Of a DNA stretch of 64,000 nucleotides, positions 47,201 to 56,368 are shown one piece after another. A model generated the notes under the pieces. The model made no database searches, had not been told where the DNA came from, and saw nothing but the letters and a program-made list of their open reading frames with translations. The stretch comes from Idiomarina sp. Its GTDB lineage: Bacteria > Pseudomonadota > Gammaproteobacteria > Enterobacterales > Alteromonadaceae. The first letter of the stretch is position 1. The number at the start of each line of letters is the position of its first letter. Location of the stretch: assembly GCA_020831965.1 (NCBI GenBank), contig JAFIFP010000001.1:1-64000 (forward strand), written 5' to 3'. A program made the position numbers and the translations under genes.

Positions 47201-47959
47201 CAAAAGGGGTTTTCGGAGCCTCAAGGCCAAATTCATCACTTACCCAAAGGTGCGGGACCGGGCACCTTCCTGCATGAGCTTCTGGAAGACGCCGCCGAGT
47301 TAGGCTTTGCTGCAACAGCAGCAGAGACAGAGGTGCGAAGCGCTTTGTTGGACAAGCGCTGCCGTGGTCTTTGGGAGAGCTATCGCGACACGCTCGATGC
47401 GTGGCTTGCTGGTTATTTAACCGCGCCCTTCCCGCTCAATGGAGAAGGAAAGCAGGTGCGGTTGTGCGATTTAACTCAGTACAAAGCCGAGCCGGAATTT
47501 TGGTTCGCGGCCACCCAAGTGGACACGCAGCAAATCGACCGATTGGTCGCCCAATATGTTCAGCCTCAATGTGAGCGACCCAAGCTGGAACCGAATCAAT
47601 TAAACGGCATGCTGAAAGGCTTTATCGATTTGGTGTTTGAATACGAAGGCCGCTATTACGTGGCGGATTACAAGTCGAATTGGCTTGGCGAGCAGAACGA
47701 GGACTACAGTTTCGACGCCATGCGGGACAAGATTTTGAGCAGTCGCTACGACTTACAATACGTACTCTACACCCTGGCCTTACACAAGTTGCTGAAGTCG
47801 CGCTTGGGCGAGAGCTATGACTACGACACTCATGTGGGCGGCGTGCTGTACCTGTTCTTGCGCGGCCATTGTGCGGAAGGGGCTGGCGCGTTCTATGACC
47901 GACCCGATAAGGCGTTAATTCTTGAATTGGAAGCGCTGTTTGCTGGAGGTGACGCATGA
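44210..47959 (+). CDS. recB: Exodeoxyribonuclease V subunit beta (RecB)
   Basis: 1249 aa from the ATG at 44210 (preceded by AGAAGGAGC; the longer frame from 44156 overlaps recC). Walker A EASAGTGKT (residues 19-27), MTFTRAATAEL, VDEFQDTDPVQYEIF and GDPKQAIYSFR are helicase motifs. The C-terminal nuclease has GTFLHELLE, LVFEYEGRYYVADYKSNWLG and QYVLY. Between helicase and nuclease lies a low-complexity linker with a 57-bp direct repeat (47131/47188). 3'-5' helicase and nuclease of RecBCD, acting on double-strand breaks. Confidence 0.96.
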   Translation: MSHTLNALDFPLHGSRLIEASAGTGKTYTIAALFVRLVIQHGRNDTAFHKPLQPKNILVMTFTRAATAELADRIRARLSEAASYFRLDADTKSAADPFLQALKREAMEASEGLSLAGLARQLELAAQSMDEAAVSTIHGWCQKMLTEHAFASGSLFEQQIETDEDRLRQAAAEDYFRRFVYPAPQAYLEDLLKLLKTPEELLRKVVRTAPDSIRSEDAFETLASCCEQARATAQEQVEGLKAKYREVATDLFAVVDALPEKGNGGRKEAVSAFFRWVSTDELQLEVKSGLRKHLLPEDIRKKLKDSAPANLDVLEQLEQDSAVLSGIVKQMDAAVLRHAGEYLASRVSYLKQQAAMMGHDDMLTRLRDALRGPNGEALAATIRHQYPVALVDEFQDTDPVQYEIFDRIYRLQANDPESGIFLIGDPKQAIYSFRNADIFTYLKAREATTGRHYNLDTNYRSSEAMVAAVNELFAKANTKSTQGAFLYPDIPFLAVRANGRDRVFRGIEGEPAPALQWHVSDQPAGKKDDYQRPSAEFHANTIARLLMSEHAGFAQVGTDDFRRVQPSDIAVLVGNASEARLIRRALAARGIRSVYLSERDSVFGQEVAQDLLYLLKACAQPRDPSRVRTALATSLLHLPLAALTAYQENEQRWEEAIETFLRYHDIWQRQGVLAMLQRLLHDFKVPKRLLAGNDLDGERQLADILHMSELLQQTSMTLDGMASLEDYFAEQVHEYQQTVGFGSTKKANSESMQLRLESDETLVKVITYHKSKGLQYPLVFIPFAAYSKDSQYRIRYPATYHDAQRRRCVAWDGSDKEVVQRISDEILAEDLRKMYVALTRAEFATFVSLQAVGDSKVNPLFHLLYGCLSDTVTQRRKDDYTNLVEEARAAWVTDALDTQVSKIRIDEPVKYQPSADEQALNPAAMGVRVMPEAHRFERWWVASYSALKLGTELLAPQTPEEMNTRDEADLTTERGSDHQNEVLNTENQGLQSIGSDQQKGFSEPQGQIHHLPKGAGPGTFLHELLEDAAELGFAATAAETEVRSALLDKRCRGLWESYRDTLDAWLAGYLTAPFPLNGEGKQVRLCDLTQYKAEPEFWFAATQVDTQQIDRLVAQYVQPQCERPKLEPNQLNGMLKGFIDLVFEYEGRYYVADYKSNWLGEQNEDYSFDAMRDKILSSRYDLQYVLYTLALHKLLKSRLGESYDYDTHVGGVLYLFLRGHCAEGAGAFYDRPDKALILELEALFAGGDA
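47131..47244 (+). repeat. In-frame 57-bp direct repeat in the recB linker
   Basis: AGGGTCAGACCACCAAAATG at 47131 and AGGGTCAGATCAACAAAAGG at 47188 are two diverged copies exactly 57 bp (19 codons) apart, coding for GSDHQNEV and GSDQQKGF. The later parts of each unit are weakly alike. It lies in the non-conserved linker and keeps the frame. Confidence 0.6.
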
Positions 47960-50088
47960 GTGGGCTCAGTCTTTCACTAAGGCAAGTGCTAAGCCAAGTG
48001 CTAAGCCAGTGGCAAGAACAGGGATGGATGCGGGCACTCGACCGTACCGTGGCGACCATGTTGCTGCGCCAAGGGTGTAATGAGCAAGTGGCTCTGATGG
48101 CCGCGTTGGCCTCCCATCAGGTGGGGCGTGGGCATACCTGTCTGGCGCTCAGTCAATTCGCGCAGCTCGATTCCGTGGCTTCAACAGAACACAACCTGTT
48201 TGAGTTGCCGCCCAGTGGTTGGCAGCCCGACGCCACAACGACTGACATCATGCATTTGCAGCCATTGTTGCAGCAGGTGTTTGGTATTCAAAGCATGGCG
48301 GAATTGCCCTCACGCTGGCAGCAGATTGCCAATGACAGCGATGCGGTAACTGTGCTGCCTGCAAGTGATTCGCAGAACAAAGCCACCGATGTGAGTTTGG
48401 CGCCATTGGTCTACGACCCGCAGTTGCAGTTGCTTTACCTGCGTCGCTATTGGCAACACGAAGCGCGCATTGGCAGCTGGCTTCAGAGCCGTTTCCATCA
48501 GCCTGCAGAGCCGTCGCTGCCTTTGCTACTGACGCAGGAAAGCCAAGTGCCAGCGCCCGAGCTATTGCGTGAGATTGTCCGAGCCATAACAAAGCCCAGT
48601 ACAACAGACTCGACACCTTCGTTGGAAGACTTAAACTGGCAGGGTATTGCCTGTGTGAACGCAGCAAAGTTCAACTTCAGCGTGATTACCGGCGGCCCCG
48701 GCACGGGCAAAACCTTCACGGTTATTCGCGTGCTGTCTACGTTGTTGGCATTAGCGGAGCACAACGGCCAACAGGGGCTGCGCATTGCACTGGCGGCACC
48801 AACGGGTAAAGCTGCGGCGCGGATGCAGCAATCCATCAACAATGAGCTTAAAGAGCATCCAGAAAGTTTTACTGCGCTCCGCAACTGCTTACCGGGCAAA
48901 GCGTCGACCTTGCACCGACTGTTAGGTTCTCAGCGGGGCACCCGTTATTTCCGACATCATCGTGACTTCCCGTTACCGCACGACGTGGTGGTGGTGGATG
49001 AGGCATCGATGATCGACACGGAAATGTTCGATAACTTGCTCGACGCTCTCGCGCCCAGCACGCGCCTCATCCTCTTAGGTGACAAGGATCAGTTGGCACC
49101 GGTGGAAACCGGATCCATCCTCGCTTCCTTGTGTAGAGGTGCTGAAGACGGCGGTTATGCGCGACAACACTGGGAATGGTTGCAGCAAGCCACTGGCGAA
49201 ACGCTACCAGAAAGTTTGATTGGTGCAGACGCGATGCAAAAACCACACTTGAACCATGTGGTGATGTTGCGGAAGTCCCATCGCTTTACCGGCTTAATTG
49301 CGGATCTCGCAAAAGCCGTGAATACCTGCGATCTCGCTGCCACCGCACAAGCCCTCACTATCGCCGAAGCAAAAGAAGCACGAGAAGCACGAGAAGCACA
49401 AAAAGCCGCGCCGGTTTCTGTGTTGCGCATTAAGTCGCCCATGCAAACATCAGCGGCCTATCCAAACAACCGCCTAATCACTCATTTAGCGCAAGGCTTT
49501 CAGCCCTTCGTGCAGGCCTGTTCGGCATCCACACGCGATGCGGCGCAGAATACAGATGCCTGGGCTATCGACGTATTGAAAGCCTATAGCCAGTACCAAT
49601 GTTTAACGGCACTGCGCGAAGGCCCTTATGGCCAAGTGGAATTGAATCGGCAATTGTCGCTTCGGCTGCAGGGCAAAGCAGAGCAGTGGTATCACGGGCG
49701 CCCAGTTATGGTGACCAGTAACGACTATAGTTTGAATCTGAATAACGGTGATATTGGCGTGGCCTTGTTCCATCCAGAAAGTCGGCTGCTCAAGGTGGCC
49801 TTTCCCGGTTCAGAGCCGAATTCGGTGCGCTGGGTGCTGCCAAGCCGCTTGTCGCAAGTGGAAACTGTGTATGCCATGACGGTGCATAAGTCTCAGGGCT
49901 CGGAGTTTCCGCATGCAGTTTTGGTGCTACCCGACCGGGGCAGCCCAGTACTCACCAAAGAACTGGTGTACACCGGAATTACTCGCGCGAAGCAGCAGCT
50001 AACGCTAGTGATTCCGAATCAAGCTGTGTGGGAAACCGCTATTACTCAGCGTATTGAACGCTTGGGTGGCTTATTTTCAGAGCGTTAG
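47956..50088 (+). CDS. recD: Exodeoxyribonuclease V subunit alpha (RecD)
   Basis: 710 aa. Walker A GGPGTGKT (residues 246-253), DVVVVDEASMIDTEMF, LGDKDQLAPVETGSILASLC and the C-terminal TVHKSQGSEFPHAVLVLP are SF1B helicase motifs; the fast 5'-3' motor of RecBCD. It overlaps the recB stop by four bases. A run KEAREAREAQKAAP (near residue 475, encoded by GAAGCACGA units) is a lineage-specific low-complexity insertion. Confidence 0.96.
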   Translation: MSGLSLSLRQVLSQVLSQWQEQGWMRALDRTVATMLLRQGCNEQVALMAALASHQVGRGHTCLALSQFAQLDSVASTEHNLFELPPSGWQPDATTTDIMHLQPLLQQVFGIQSMAELPSRWQQIANDSDAVTVLPASDSQNKATDVSLAPLVYDPQLQLLYLRRYWQHEARIGSWLQSRFHQPAEPSLPLLLTQESQVPAPELLREIVRAITKPSTTDSTPSLEDLNWQGIACVNAAKFNFSVITGGPGTGKTFTVIRVLSTLLALAEHNGQQGLRIALAAPTGKAAARMQQSINNELKEHPESFTALRNCLPGKASTLHRLLGSQRGTRYFRHHRDFPLPHDVVVVDEASMIDTEMFDNLLDALAPSTRLILLGDKDQLAPVETGSILASLCRGAEDGGYARQHWEWLQQATGETLPESLIGADAMQKPHLNHVVMLRKSHRFTGLIADLAKAVNTCDLAATAQALTIAEAKEAREAREAQKAAPVSVLRIKSPMQTSAAYPNNRLITHLAQGFQPFVQACSASTRDAAQNTDAWAIDVLKAYSQYQCLTALREGPYGQVELNRQLSLRLQGKAEQWYHGRPVMVTSNDYSLNLNNGDIGVALFHPESRLLKVAFPGSEPNSVRWVLPSRLSQVETVYAMTVHKSQGSEFPHAVLVLPDRGSPVLTKELVYTGITRAKQQLTLVIPNQAVWETAITQRIERLGGLFSER

Positions 50089-50121
50089 CTTTTTCATTAA
50101 CTTTCAAGAGGAGCGCGAGCC

Positions 50122-50316
50122 ATGTCACTGGCCTATGAAACCGAGTTCAGTTGCCCTTATTGCATGGCGCCCAACTCCCTTGAAATCGACCCACTGCATG
50201 ACGTTGATCAAGAGCAGATTGTGGATTGTCAGATATGCTGTCAGCCCATTGAGATCCGTGTTTCAGAAATCGCGCCGGGTGAATATGACGTGATTGCCCG
50301 CACGGACGACGAATAA
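50122..50316 (+). CDS. CPXCG-motif cysteine-rich protein
   Basis: 64 aa. CPYC (near residue 11) and CQICC (near residue 36) form a zinc-ribbon, matching the CPXCG cysteine-rich family. An AAGAGGAGC ribosome site precedes the ATG. Function unknown; probably a zinc-binding adaptor. Confidence 0.85.
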   Translation: MSLAYETEFSCPYCMAPNSLEIDPLHDVDQEQIVDCQICCQPIEIRVSEIAPGEYDVIARTDDE

Positions 50317-50346
50317 ACGGCGTTTAATTACGCGAGGAGTGCATCG

Positions 50347-51348
50347 GTGAAAACCGCATTTTTTAGCAGTAAGAGCTATGACCAGCAGTCATTTCAGATT
50401 GCGAATCAGAATCACGATCACGAGCTTACTTTTTTCGAAGTGCCTTTGTCTGCCAATACCGTCAGCCTTGCGGAAGGCTACGAAGCCGTATGCGTGTTCG
50501 TGAATGATCAGGTGGACGAAGCAGTATTAAAACAACTCTATACGGGTGGCACGCGTTTAGTGGTACTGCGTTGTGCGGGCTTTAACAATGTGGATCTCGC
50601 AGCCGCCGAAGCCTTAGGCATTACCGTGGCACGGGTGCCCGCCTATTCCCCCCATGCGGTTGCCGAACACACGCTAGCGCTCATTCTCACACTGAACCGG
50701 AAAACTCACCGGGCCTACAACCGCGTGCGGGAGGGCAATTTTGCCCTAGATGGTCTATTAGGATTCGACTTGGCCGGCAAAACAGTGGGCGTGGTGGGTG
50801 CTGGAAAAATTGGCGAGATCTTCGCGAAAATTATGCAAGCCATCGGCTGCAAAGTGCTCATTGCCGACCCCTTTGCGAGTGACGAAGTGCAGGCCAGCTA
50901 TGAGGTGGTGAACTTTGACCAGCTGATACGCAACTCCGACATTATTTCACTGCACTGCCCACTCACGCCTGACACCCATCACCTCATCAATAGCGAGGTG
51001 CTGGCGCAATGCAAACGGGGTGTCATGCTGATTAACACCAGTCGCGGTAAAATGGTGGATACCAAGGCCGCTATTCAAGCACTCAAAAGCGGCCAGCTCG
51101 GTGCTTTAGGGTTGGACGTATATGAAGAGGAAGGCGACTTGTTCTTCTCCGATTTGTCGTCGCAAGTGATTCAAGACGACACCTTTATGCGCTTACTCAC
51201 CTTCCCGAATGTGCTGATTACGGGTCATCAAGGCTTCTTCACGCGCGAGGCGCTAGCCAATATCGCCGACACCACCTTGGGTAATCTCAGTGCGTTCGTG
51301 AGTGGTGAAGGTGAACTCTTTAAAGTGACCACACAGAAGTTAGCTTAA
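50347..51348 (+). CDS. ldhA: D-lactate dehydrogenase (2-hydroxyacid dehydrogenase family)
   Basis: 333 aa starting at GTG (50347) after a GAGGAG sequence. The NAD-binding motif is [56 protein letters not shown] and ITGHQGFFT carry the catalytic Arg, Glu and His. The start and YDQQSF pattern are those of LdhA, which reduces pyruvate to D-lactate. Lactate context: an L-lactate permease lies 1.4 kb downstream. Confidence 0.9.
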   Translation: MKTAFFSSKSYDQQSFQIANQNHDHELTFFEVPLSANTVSLAEGYEAVCVFVNDQVDEAVLKQLYTGGTRLVVLRCAGFNNVDLAAAEALGITVARVPAYSPHAVAEHTLALILTLNRKTHRAYNRVREGNFALDGLLGFDLAGKTVGVVGAGKIGEIFAKIMQAIGCKVLIADPFASDEVQASYEVVNFDQLIRNSDIISLHCPLTPDTHHLINSEVLAQCKRGVMLINTSRGKMVDTKAAIQALKSGQLGALGLDVYEEEGDLFFSDLSSQVIQDDTFMRLLTFPNVLITGHQGFFTREALANIADTTLGNLSAFVSGEGELFKVTTQKLA

Positions 51349-52622
51349 CTACTCACAACACGATTTCGCCCTTGGGACTTGGCTTCGTACAGCAAGGCGT
51401 CGGCGGTTTTGTAGCTGTTGGCGAAGTTCTGGCTAGAGTTTGGGTCGGTATACACCCCGACACTTAAGGTGACGCTAATGGACTCACCACTACTGATCTT
51501 CACTGGGGTGGCTTCAATGGCTTTGCGCATTTTCTCTGCCAACGCGATGGCTTTGTCCTTCGGTGTGCCGGGTAGCAATAACGCGAATTCTTCGCCGCCA
51601 AAGCGTGCCAGCAAGTCATTCTTGCGCACTTGGTCAGCGAGGCGTTCGGCAATAGCCACTAACACTTCGTCACCCACTGGATGACCGTATTCGTCGTTCA
51701 CATTTTTAAAGTAGTCTAGGTCGATCACGAGGAAGCAGCTGGATTCTTCGGCTTGCTTCGCGGTCAGTAGTAGTTTCTCACCTTCACTGAAGAAAAAACG
51801 GCGATTGTAGAGCTGGGTCATGTCGTCGTGGGTCGATTGGCGTCGTAACTTTTCCTGCAAATGGAACATTTCTGTCATGTCTGTGGAAAAGCCAATGATC
51901 ATGCGTTCGCCCGTAACCATGGTGTGGGGCACTTTCACTGACCAGAAGACTTGCTCTTCACCTTGGGCGGTCATAGCGCGTTCTTTGAAGCGCTCGGCGG
52001 AGCCTGTTTCAAACACTTTCTTGTTGTTTGCAGAAATAAGTTCGTAGGCTTGGGCGTCCACTACTTTGGAAATATGAACGTCTTTAATGTCGCCTTGTGG
52101 CAAGTTAAAACGCTCTGCCAAACGGCGATTGGCATAGCGAAGGTTGTCGTGCTGGTCGACCATATAAATGGACGACTCAATGTTGTCCATAATGACTCTT
52201 AGGAAGTCGTTCTGCTGCTGAAGCTCGAGCTCCATTTTTTTGCGTTCGGTAATGTCGGTAGAAATTCCGAACATGCCGATAATTTGGCCTTGGTCATTGC
52301 GTAGTGGCTTTTTGACCGACCAGAAAATGCGAATTTCATGAGTTCCTTTGACGTGATTGTGTTCTTCCGCTTCACGCACTTCGCCAAGCTGCACAACCTT
52401 CAGGTCGTTCTCGCTGAGTTCGTTGGAAGCCGCTAAATCAAAGAATGCGTCGTCAGTTTTTCCGACAATTTCGTCCAATGGCAGGCCAAAGAGATCCTGC
52501 ACCTTTTGGTTGGCATACAAGTACCGTCCCTCAAGGTCTTTGATATAAATGAACGCGCCGACGTTATCCATAACCGCCCGCAACGCCTGCTGTGAAATCA
52601 ATTCCTGCTGATTATCGGACAT
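51345..52622 (-). CDS. PAS-PAS-GGDEF diguanylate cyclase
   Basis: 425 aa. Two PAS-PAC units (residues about 10-130 and 138-255; [22 protein letters not shown] and [22 protein letters not shown]) precede a GGDEF domain ([14 protein letters not shown]). [13 protein letters not shown] is an intact GGEEF active site, so it should make c-di-GMP. No membrane segment or signal peptide; cytoplasmic sensor. It is convergent with ldhA, the stop codons overlapping, and is the only intact cyclase in this window. Confidence 0.93.
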   Translation of the reverse strand: MSDNQQELISQQALRAVMDNVGAFIYIKDLEGRYLYANQKVQDLFGLPLDEIVGKTDDAFFDLAASNELSENDLKVVQLGEVREAEEHNHVKGTHEIRIFWSVKKPLRNDQGQIIGMFGISTDITERKKMELELQQQNDFLRVIMDNIESSIYMVDQHDNLRYANRRLAERFNLPQGDIKDVHISKVVDAQAYELISANNKKVFETGSAERFKERAMTAQGEEQVFWSVKVPHTMVTGERMIIGFSTDMTEMFHLQEKLRRQSTHDDMTQLYNRRFFFSEGEKLLLTAKQAEESSCFLVIDLDYFKNVNDEYGHPVGDEVLVAIAERLADQVRKNDLLARFGGEEFALLLPGTPKDKAIALAEKMRKAIEATPVKISSGESISVTLSVGVYTDPNSSQNFANSYKTADALLYEAKSQGRNRVVSS

Positions 52623-52761
52623 CCTAAATTACCACCAAAGTGATAGGTTCCTTGAGTGCAGGGAATACGTTGAGAAAAGGAAAAGGTTTACAGTACGCGG
52701 AAAATTAAAAATAAGGTAATAATAGGCTTTTAGGGTACTCAGTCATGCAAAGGGAGAGCTT

Positions 52762-54306
52762 GTGCACGAAAATTGGATGTTATTGATTCTGAGCTTTCCC
52801 TTTGTGGTGATTCTGGTCTGCATGATTGGCTTGCGTTGGAGCGCCCTCAAGGCTGGCTTGGTCGCGTTGGTGGCTACCTTGGCCATTGTGCCGGTGTTTC
52901 TCGATGTGTCCCTGGCTCAAGTGCGTAACGATATTTTGCCACGCTCCATGTTTGAAGCCGCCGTTTCAAGTTTAAGTATTCTCTGGATTATTTTTGGTGC
53001 GCTCTGTATCTACTATGCCCAGTTACACCAAGGTGCAATTGCGCGCATTCAGCAGCAGTTGCAACAGCTTCACCCAAACCCCAAAGTGAGTGCGCTCTTT
53101 GTCGCCTGGTTCTTCTCCATGTTTATGGAAGGCGCCGCAGGTTTTGGTACTTCTGCTGCGCTCACCGCGCCGTTCTTGGTGGCGGCAGGTTATCGACCGG
53201 TGATTGCGGTGGTGTTGGCGCTCTGGGGGCACAGTTTGGGTGTCGCATTCGGAGCAGTCGGCACGCCAGTGATTACCCAGTCTCTGTTAGTGTATGGCGC
53301 CGCAGCGCCCGACATGGAGCTGCTGCTCTCCCAAGCCGTGCTGCCCTATTTGATTCCCACAACCTTCGTACTGGCCATTGGCCTGGCATGGGGATGTACG
53401 CGATTTCATGTGAGTTACGCTGGCCAGTTACATGCAGCACTTTATAAAAGCGCAGCGGGCTTGGGCACCTTGGCGGCACTGTGCTTTTTACTGCCAGCGG
53501 TGGCGGTTGCCTATTTCCTTGGCCCGGAATTACCCACCTTACTTGGCGCTGTGGTGGGAGCAGCCCTATTTTCCCTGCTCTTAAGGTCTCGCCGCGGTGA
53601 AGCAGCTGACTTGCACGTAGTAGCTCAAGACATGTCCTTTGCGCGGGCCACCGCTCCTTATGCAGTATTGATTCTGTTGGTCTTGGTAACCCGACTGGTT
53701 CCCGAAGTGAAAGCTACACTCATGTCGGTGCAGTGGACCTTTGAATGGCGAGGGTATCAAGGCATGATTCCGGTGCTGTACCACCCAGGCACCCTGTTGG
53801 TGGTAAGTTTTGTTGTGGGTGGTCTGCTACAACGACAGTCTGCTCCAGCCTTGCTCAGTGCTTTGGTTCTCGCTGCCAAACGAGTACTCACTGTACTGGC
53901 GCCATTGTTTATCATGCTCTTACTGTCGCGCGTACTGGTTCATGGCGGGGCGATTAATCAGTTAGGACAACAAGTGGCCATAGTAGCGGGTGCCTTCTGG
54001 CCTTTCTGGGCGCCTTGGTTTGGTGTGCTAGGCACCTTTATTACCGGCTCAGCCACGTCGTCCAATATTTTGTTTAGCGAATTCCAACGCTCTGCCGCCG
54101 AAGCCGGCGGACACGAATCCATTGGCTTACTCGGCAGCCAAACCATAGGCGCCGCCATTGGCAACATGGTCTGCCCCCACAACATTATCGCCGCCGGCGC
54201 CACAGTAAACATTCAAGGCAACGAAGGCCAAGTGATGAAGTACACCTTCCCCATGGCCGCCATACTTACCACCATCGCTGGGGTTGTGGCGTTGGGGTGG
54301 GTTTGA
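52762..54306 (+). CDS. L-lactate permease (LctP family)
   Basis: 514 aa with about 12-13 membrane segments. FMEGAAGFGTSAALTAPFLVAAGYRPV, WGHSLGVAFGAVGTPV and ATSSNILFSEFQ are LctP/LldP signatures. Starts at GTG (52762) after AGGGAGAGCTT. It takes up lactate with protons. The surrounding genes do not include an L-lactate dehydrogenase. Confidence 0.93.
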   Translation: MHENWMLLILSFPFVVILVCMIGLRWSALKAGLVALVATLAIVPVFLDVSLAQVRNDILPRSMFEAAVSSLSILWIIFGALCIYYAQLHQGAIARIQQQLQQLHPNPKVSALFVAWFFSMFMEGAAGFGTSAALTAPFLVAAGYRPVIAVVLALWGHSLGVAFGAVGTPVITQSLLVYGAAAPDMELLLSQAVLPYLIPTTFVLAIGLAWGCTRFHVSYAGQLHAALYKSAAGLGTLAALCFLLPAVAVAYFLGPELPTLLGAVVGAALFSLLLRSRRGEAADLHVVAQDMSFARATAPYAVLILLVLVTRLVPEVKATLMSVQWTFEWRGYQGMIPVLYHPGTLLVVSFVVGGLLQRQSAPALLSALVLAAKRVLTVLAPLFIMLLLSRVLVHGGAINQLGQQVAIVAGAFWPFWAPWFGVLGTFITGSATSSNILFSEFQRSAAEAGGHESIGLLGSQTIGAAIGNMVCPHNIIAAGATVNIQGNEGQVMKYTFPMAAILTTIAGVVALGWV

Positions 54307-54335
54307 GTTTGGGGGTGGGTGTAGGTTTAGAAAAG

Positions 54336-56066
54336 CTAGTTCTCCAGCGTCCACGCCGAGGCACCACGTTGGAATATTGCTACCTCTGCTTTTCGTTTCA
54401 TGTAATCGAACAGCGGTTTCTCCCAATAGTTTGGCGCAAACTCGCCTAATGTTCGAGTGACTTCAAACTCAAAGATTTGGGGTTTGATGTGGTGCGCAAA
54501 GCGCCAGTTGTCGATGATTCGGTCTCTGGACTTTAGCAGTGTGAAACTGTTTGGCACGTTGTCGCGCTTCTTATTATTTAATGGCCGATACGCGGGGAGT
54601 AGATTCCAGAGATCGTTGTTGCGCCAGAGGCTATAGGGCAATGCATGATCCACATCCATTTGCTTCATGGTCAGTGCACGCCCACTCCACACACATTCTA
54701 AATGGGGCTTCTGTTGGTATAAGCCGCGCGCGATCTGCTGTTCGCGTTCTATTTCAGGAGTCTGAGCCAGACTTTGCATGACAGTGCCCATAGACACATG
54801 GGGCAGGCTTTTACCAAAGCGTTCGCAAAGCTCCGCCCAGCGAAGAATTAAGGAGTCGCGCACCCAATACCCGGTCAGGCAAAACTCCAGCCATAAGTCG
54901 GACTCTACGGTGACACGCTGCTGGTGTTTGTCGTATGAAAACATTTCTCCGCTGTTGGCATACTTGACTGGTCCATCGACAATGGCTCGTGAGATTTTCT
55001 TGAGTAAAGCGGATAAGTTCTTACTCAACTCTGAAGGTAAGCTGTCGTTTTTCCATGCCAGCATAAATACAGAGAAGAGCTCCGTACTCGCTAAGTTAGA
55101 AATCGCAAAGAAGTGCCCACTCTGCTCAATGAGGTCACGAAGTCCTTGCCGAAACGCGATAGGCTTCCCACCTGTGGCTTCGGAGGTATTCTGTGGAATG
55201 AGTTCCGGAGCAGCGATTAAAGGCCAATAATAAGTAAACCAAAGTTCAGCAAGTCGTAGAATCGGAATGCCAATAGTGCCGTCCGGGTTCCAGGTTACGG
55301 CATGATCATCTTGGTCTGCAACATCGCAAAATGCGCGTAGTAACGCCAGTTTATAGGACGCGGTTTTACGGTCATTCCTCAACACAGACTCAATCCGATC
55401 GAGCGGCTTACCTGCTGCAGATTGCTTCACAAACAACAGCGTACACCAGCTCGTTCCGGCTCGGCCTAAAGAGTCCGTGTCGATGTGCTCCTCAATACAT
55501 TCCAAGGCAAGGCGTTTACACAGAAGCTTTAGTTGGTTGGGAGTAATAGGACTGAAGAGGCGATCATGTGCGTCACGATGCTCTGCTGAAATGTCGGTAC
55601 GCGAAGCCGGAATGGATATTAACAAGCGGCCTTTTTCTACGAGTAAGTCTCTTAAGGTCACCATGGAATCAAACAGCAGGTTGCTTGGCAAATGCATAAG
55701 CACCGCGGAGCAAACAATACCGTCATACTTCACATAGGACGTTAACTCGTTAGGTAAGCTGCCCGCGAATAACCGGTGCTTCAGTTGCGGATGATTTGCA
55801 ATAACCATCTCGCGCATTTTGTCGGCGGGTTCCACACCATAGGCGTCAAAGCCAAGTTTGAGAAGTTCGCGGAGATCCCGGCCACTGCCTGCGCCTACAT
55901 CGAGAATACGACTTCCAGACGTGAAGCTTGTTGGAAAGTAGCGAGCAATACCGCTGCCTTCTAATGCTTCATATCGCGCATAAACTTCTTCCACATGGTT
56001 GTTGTAGTAGGAGAGTGTTTTTGAGTCTGCTGAGTCGTCCATAAATGCATACCGGCCAGAATTCAA
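54336..56066 (-). CDS. SAM-dependent methyltransferase fused to an HNH endonuclease domain
   Basis: 576 aa. Residues 1-215 are a class I methyltransferase: RILDVGAGSGRDL (motif I, 53-65), GFDAYGVEPADKM (acidic loop) and YDGIVCSAVLMHLP (motif IV-like). Residues about 225-440 are helical without a known domain (RKTASYKLALLRAFCDVA). Residues 455-505 form an HNH nuclease core: CVWSGRAL, then VDHALPYSLW (D473-H474), LWNLLP (N488) and NNKKRD (N497-N498, K499-K500). No separate specificity or ATPase gene is adjacent. Methyltransferase plus nuclease in one chain suggests a restriction-like or RNA/DNA-modifying defence protein. The substrate is unknown. Confidence 0.82.
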   Translation of the reverse strand: MNSGRYAFMDDSADSKTLSYYNNHVEEVYARYEALEGSGIARYFPTSFTSGSRILDVGAGSGRDLRELLKLGFDAYGVEPADKMREMVIANHPQLKHRLFAGSLPNELTSYVKYDGIVCSAVLMHLPSNLLFDSMVTLRDLLVEKGRLLISIPASRTDISAEHRDAHDRLFSPITPNQLKLLCKRLALECIEEHIDTDSLGRAGTSWCTLLFVKQSAAGKPLDRIESVLRNDRKTASYKLALLRAFCDVADQDDHAVTWNPDGTIGIPILRLAELWFTYYWPLIAAPELIPQNTSEATGGKPIAFRQGLRDLIEQSGHFFAISNLASTELFSVFMLAWKNDSLPSELSKNLSALLKKISRAIVDGPVKYANSGEMFSYDKHQQRVTVESDLWLEFCLTGYWVRDSLILRWAELCERFGKSLPHVSMGTVMQSLAQTPEIEREQQIARGLYQQKPHLECVWSGRALTMKQMDVDHALPYSLWRNNDLWNLLPAYRPLNNKKRDNVPNSFTLLKSRDRIIDNWRFAHHIKPQIFEFEVTRTLGEFAPNYWEKPLFDYMKRKAEVAIFQRGASAWTLEN

Positions 56067-56243
56067 AGCTTAGCTTGTACGCAATAGATTAATTTCGCAA
56101 TGGCCTTCTCGGACTTTGTGATCGCCGAGCTACTTTTGGCAAGAAATAGTCGTTTCCAGCCAACAGCACTGTTTTGCGGTGATCGCTAAAATGACAGTTA
56201 CAAGCGCCTCTGTTGTCAATTGACAATAGGTGTGGTGAGGATT

Positions 56244-56348
56244 ATGTTTATGTCACGGAAAAGACATCCATCTAAGGATATTGAAGCAGCCATTCGGGTT
56301 GCTGAAGAGCAAGGATGGAGACTTGTTTTGGCGAGTAAGGGCAAGTAA
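56244..56348 (+). pseudogene. Truncated toxin-like gene preceding the DNA-binding partner
   Basis: A 34-aa frame, MFMSRKRHPSKDIEAAIRVA..EQGWRLVLASKGK. The start RKRHPSK.IEAA...AE..GWR is the N-terminus of a recurrent short HicA-like toxin family whose normal partner is the gene immediately downstream. The usual core after GWRV (GGSHAWGR-type, several Cys) is missing, so this is an internal deletion or remnant. The motif is recalled from the family, not searched. Confidence 0.55.
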
Positions 56349-56368
56349 TGGCGAGTGAGGGATTAGCG

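Noticed and set aside
49368-49410. GAAGCACGA repeats in recD as a mobile element
   Set aside because: Just a short codon repeat (Glu-Ala-Arg) in a linker; no terminal repeats or wider copies.
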